From APNM01 sp040361335 (GTDB taxonomy: Bacteria; Pseudomonadota; Gammaproteobacteria; Nevskiales; Salinisphaeraceae): a stretch of DNA of 64,000 nucleotides. Position 1 is the stretch's first letter, and every line of letters starts with the position of its first letter. Shown in pieces: positions 63,606 through 64,000 of this stretch. Location: NCBI RefSeq assembly GCF_040361335.1, contig NZ_APNM01000004.1, positions 1 to 64,000 of the forward strand. The letters are read 5' to 3'. The notes below the pieces were generated by a model, which saw nothing but the letters and a program-made list of their open reading frames with translations, made no database searches and was not told the DNA's origin. A program made the position numbers and the translations under genes.

Positions 63606-64000
63606 TTCCGTGCCCGAATCAACGTCCAGTACCCGAACAGGTTCACCGGCACCGTCTCGATCACATCCAGGTCGGAGGCGTCCAGGAAGCTCTGCAGGGG
63701 GAACAGGCTGCGGAAGCCGACGAACTTGGAGACCGGCGAGACCAGCTTCTCCAGGGCCGCCATCGCGCCCTTGTCGCGGCTGAAGTGGTTGACGATGAAC
63801 AACTCGCCGCCGGGCCGGCAGACCCGCTTCATCTCGGCGATCATGCGCTGGGGCTCCGGCACCACGGAAGCGACGTACATCGCCACCACCTTGTCGAAGG
63901 CGTCGTCCGGGTATTCCAGCGCCTGGGCGTCCATCAGGGCCAGCTCGACACGGTCGGCCTGGCCGTTGAGGCGGGCCCGCGCCACATCGAGCATGTGCGG
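63599..64000 (-). CDS. SAM-dependent methyltransferase (PmtA-like), 5' end beyond window
   Basis: Only the C-terminal part of about 133 residues is visible. It has the class I methyltransferase core from the acidic DAQALEYPDDAFDKVVAMYV strand through CRPGGELFIVNHF, and the later region around LFPLQSFLD. It resembles phosphatidylethanolamine N-methyltransferases of the PmtA type. The SAM-binding glycine motif lies outside the window. Phospholipid methylation is plausible next to the ornithine-lipid and fatty-acid genes. Confidence 0.75.
   Translation of the reverse strand, partial: PHMLDVARARLNGQADRVELALMDAQALEYPDDAFDKVVAMYVASVVPEPQRMIAEMKRVCRPGGELFIVNHFSRDKGAMAALEKLVSPVSKFVGFRSLFPLQSFLDASDLDVIETVPVNLFGYWTLIRARNP

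Overview
This window is about 64 kb of GC-rich chromosome from a gammaproteobacterium. The gene neighbourhoods support that assignment: divergent ppsR/ppsA, DUF2066-permease-hda facing purMN-DUF3108, metG-rnfB-like-nth, argG next to rnt, and a tandem fadD pair. Class-II-like PHA synthase with PhaZ depolymerase, AlkB alkane hydroxylase, two FadD acyl-CoA ligases and OlsB/OlsA ornithine-lipid acyltransferases suggest an aerobic organism that uses alkanes or fatty acids and stores carbon as polyester. The genus cannot be fixed from the sequence. No rRNA, tRNA or CRISPR array was seen.

Layout. Positions 1-6.0 kb are the accessory, defence-type region, less GC-rich than the rest. Read on the minus strand it holds a small ribbon-helix-helix gene, then hsdM, hsdS, an Abi_C-like gene and a SIR2-like gene, the last four with overlapping ends. 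No hsdR is present, and the SIR2 gene looks cut off next to what may be an IS end at the window edge. On the plus strand an AbiEi-type antitoxin gene is followed by a scar ORF that seems to join the start of an AbiEii toxin to the tail of a SNF2-type helicase. From 6 to 13.5 kb lie a tyrosine phosphatase, a lipoprotein phosphoesterase, a MerR-like regulator, alkB with a tandem operator-like repeat, a PHA-synthase-like hydrolase and its TetR regulator. From 13.6 to 51.4 kb the content is mainly core: antiporter, PEP synthase and its regulator, an isocitrate dehydrogenase fused to CBS domains, argD-argF, purM-purN, dcd, metG, nth, crcB, pckA, argG, rnt and mscS.

At 51.5-52.9 kb an IS110-family element of the IS1111 group has split a REP-like palindrome; both ends can be placed to the base. 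From 53 to 64 kb the genes serve lipid and storage metabolism: olsB-olsA, two PhaZ paralogues (one without its catalytic serine), phaC, a YihY/BrkB membrane protein, two fadD genes and the end of a phospholipid-type methyltransferase.

How the genes work together. AlkB starts alkane oxidation, the FadD enzymes activate the resulting fatty acids, PhaC and PhaZ make and break down polyester, and PpsA/PpsR and PckA provide the gluconeogenic steps needed for growth on such carbon. A second theme is dispersed repeats: several families of paired inverted arms (CACAGAG-type, CGCAGAT/CACGGAT-type and others) sit immediately 3' of plus-strand genes.
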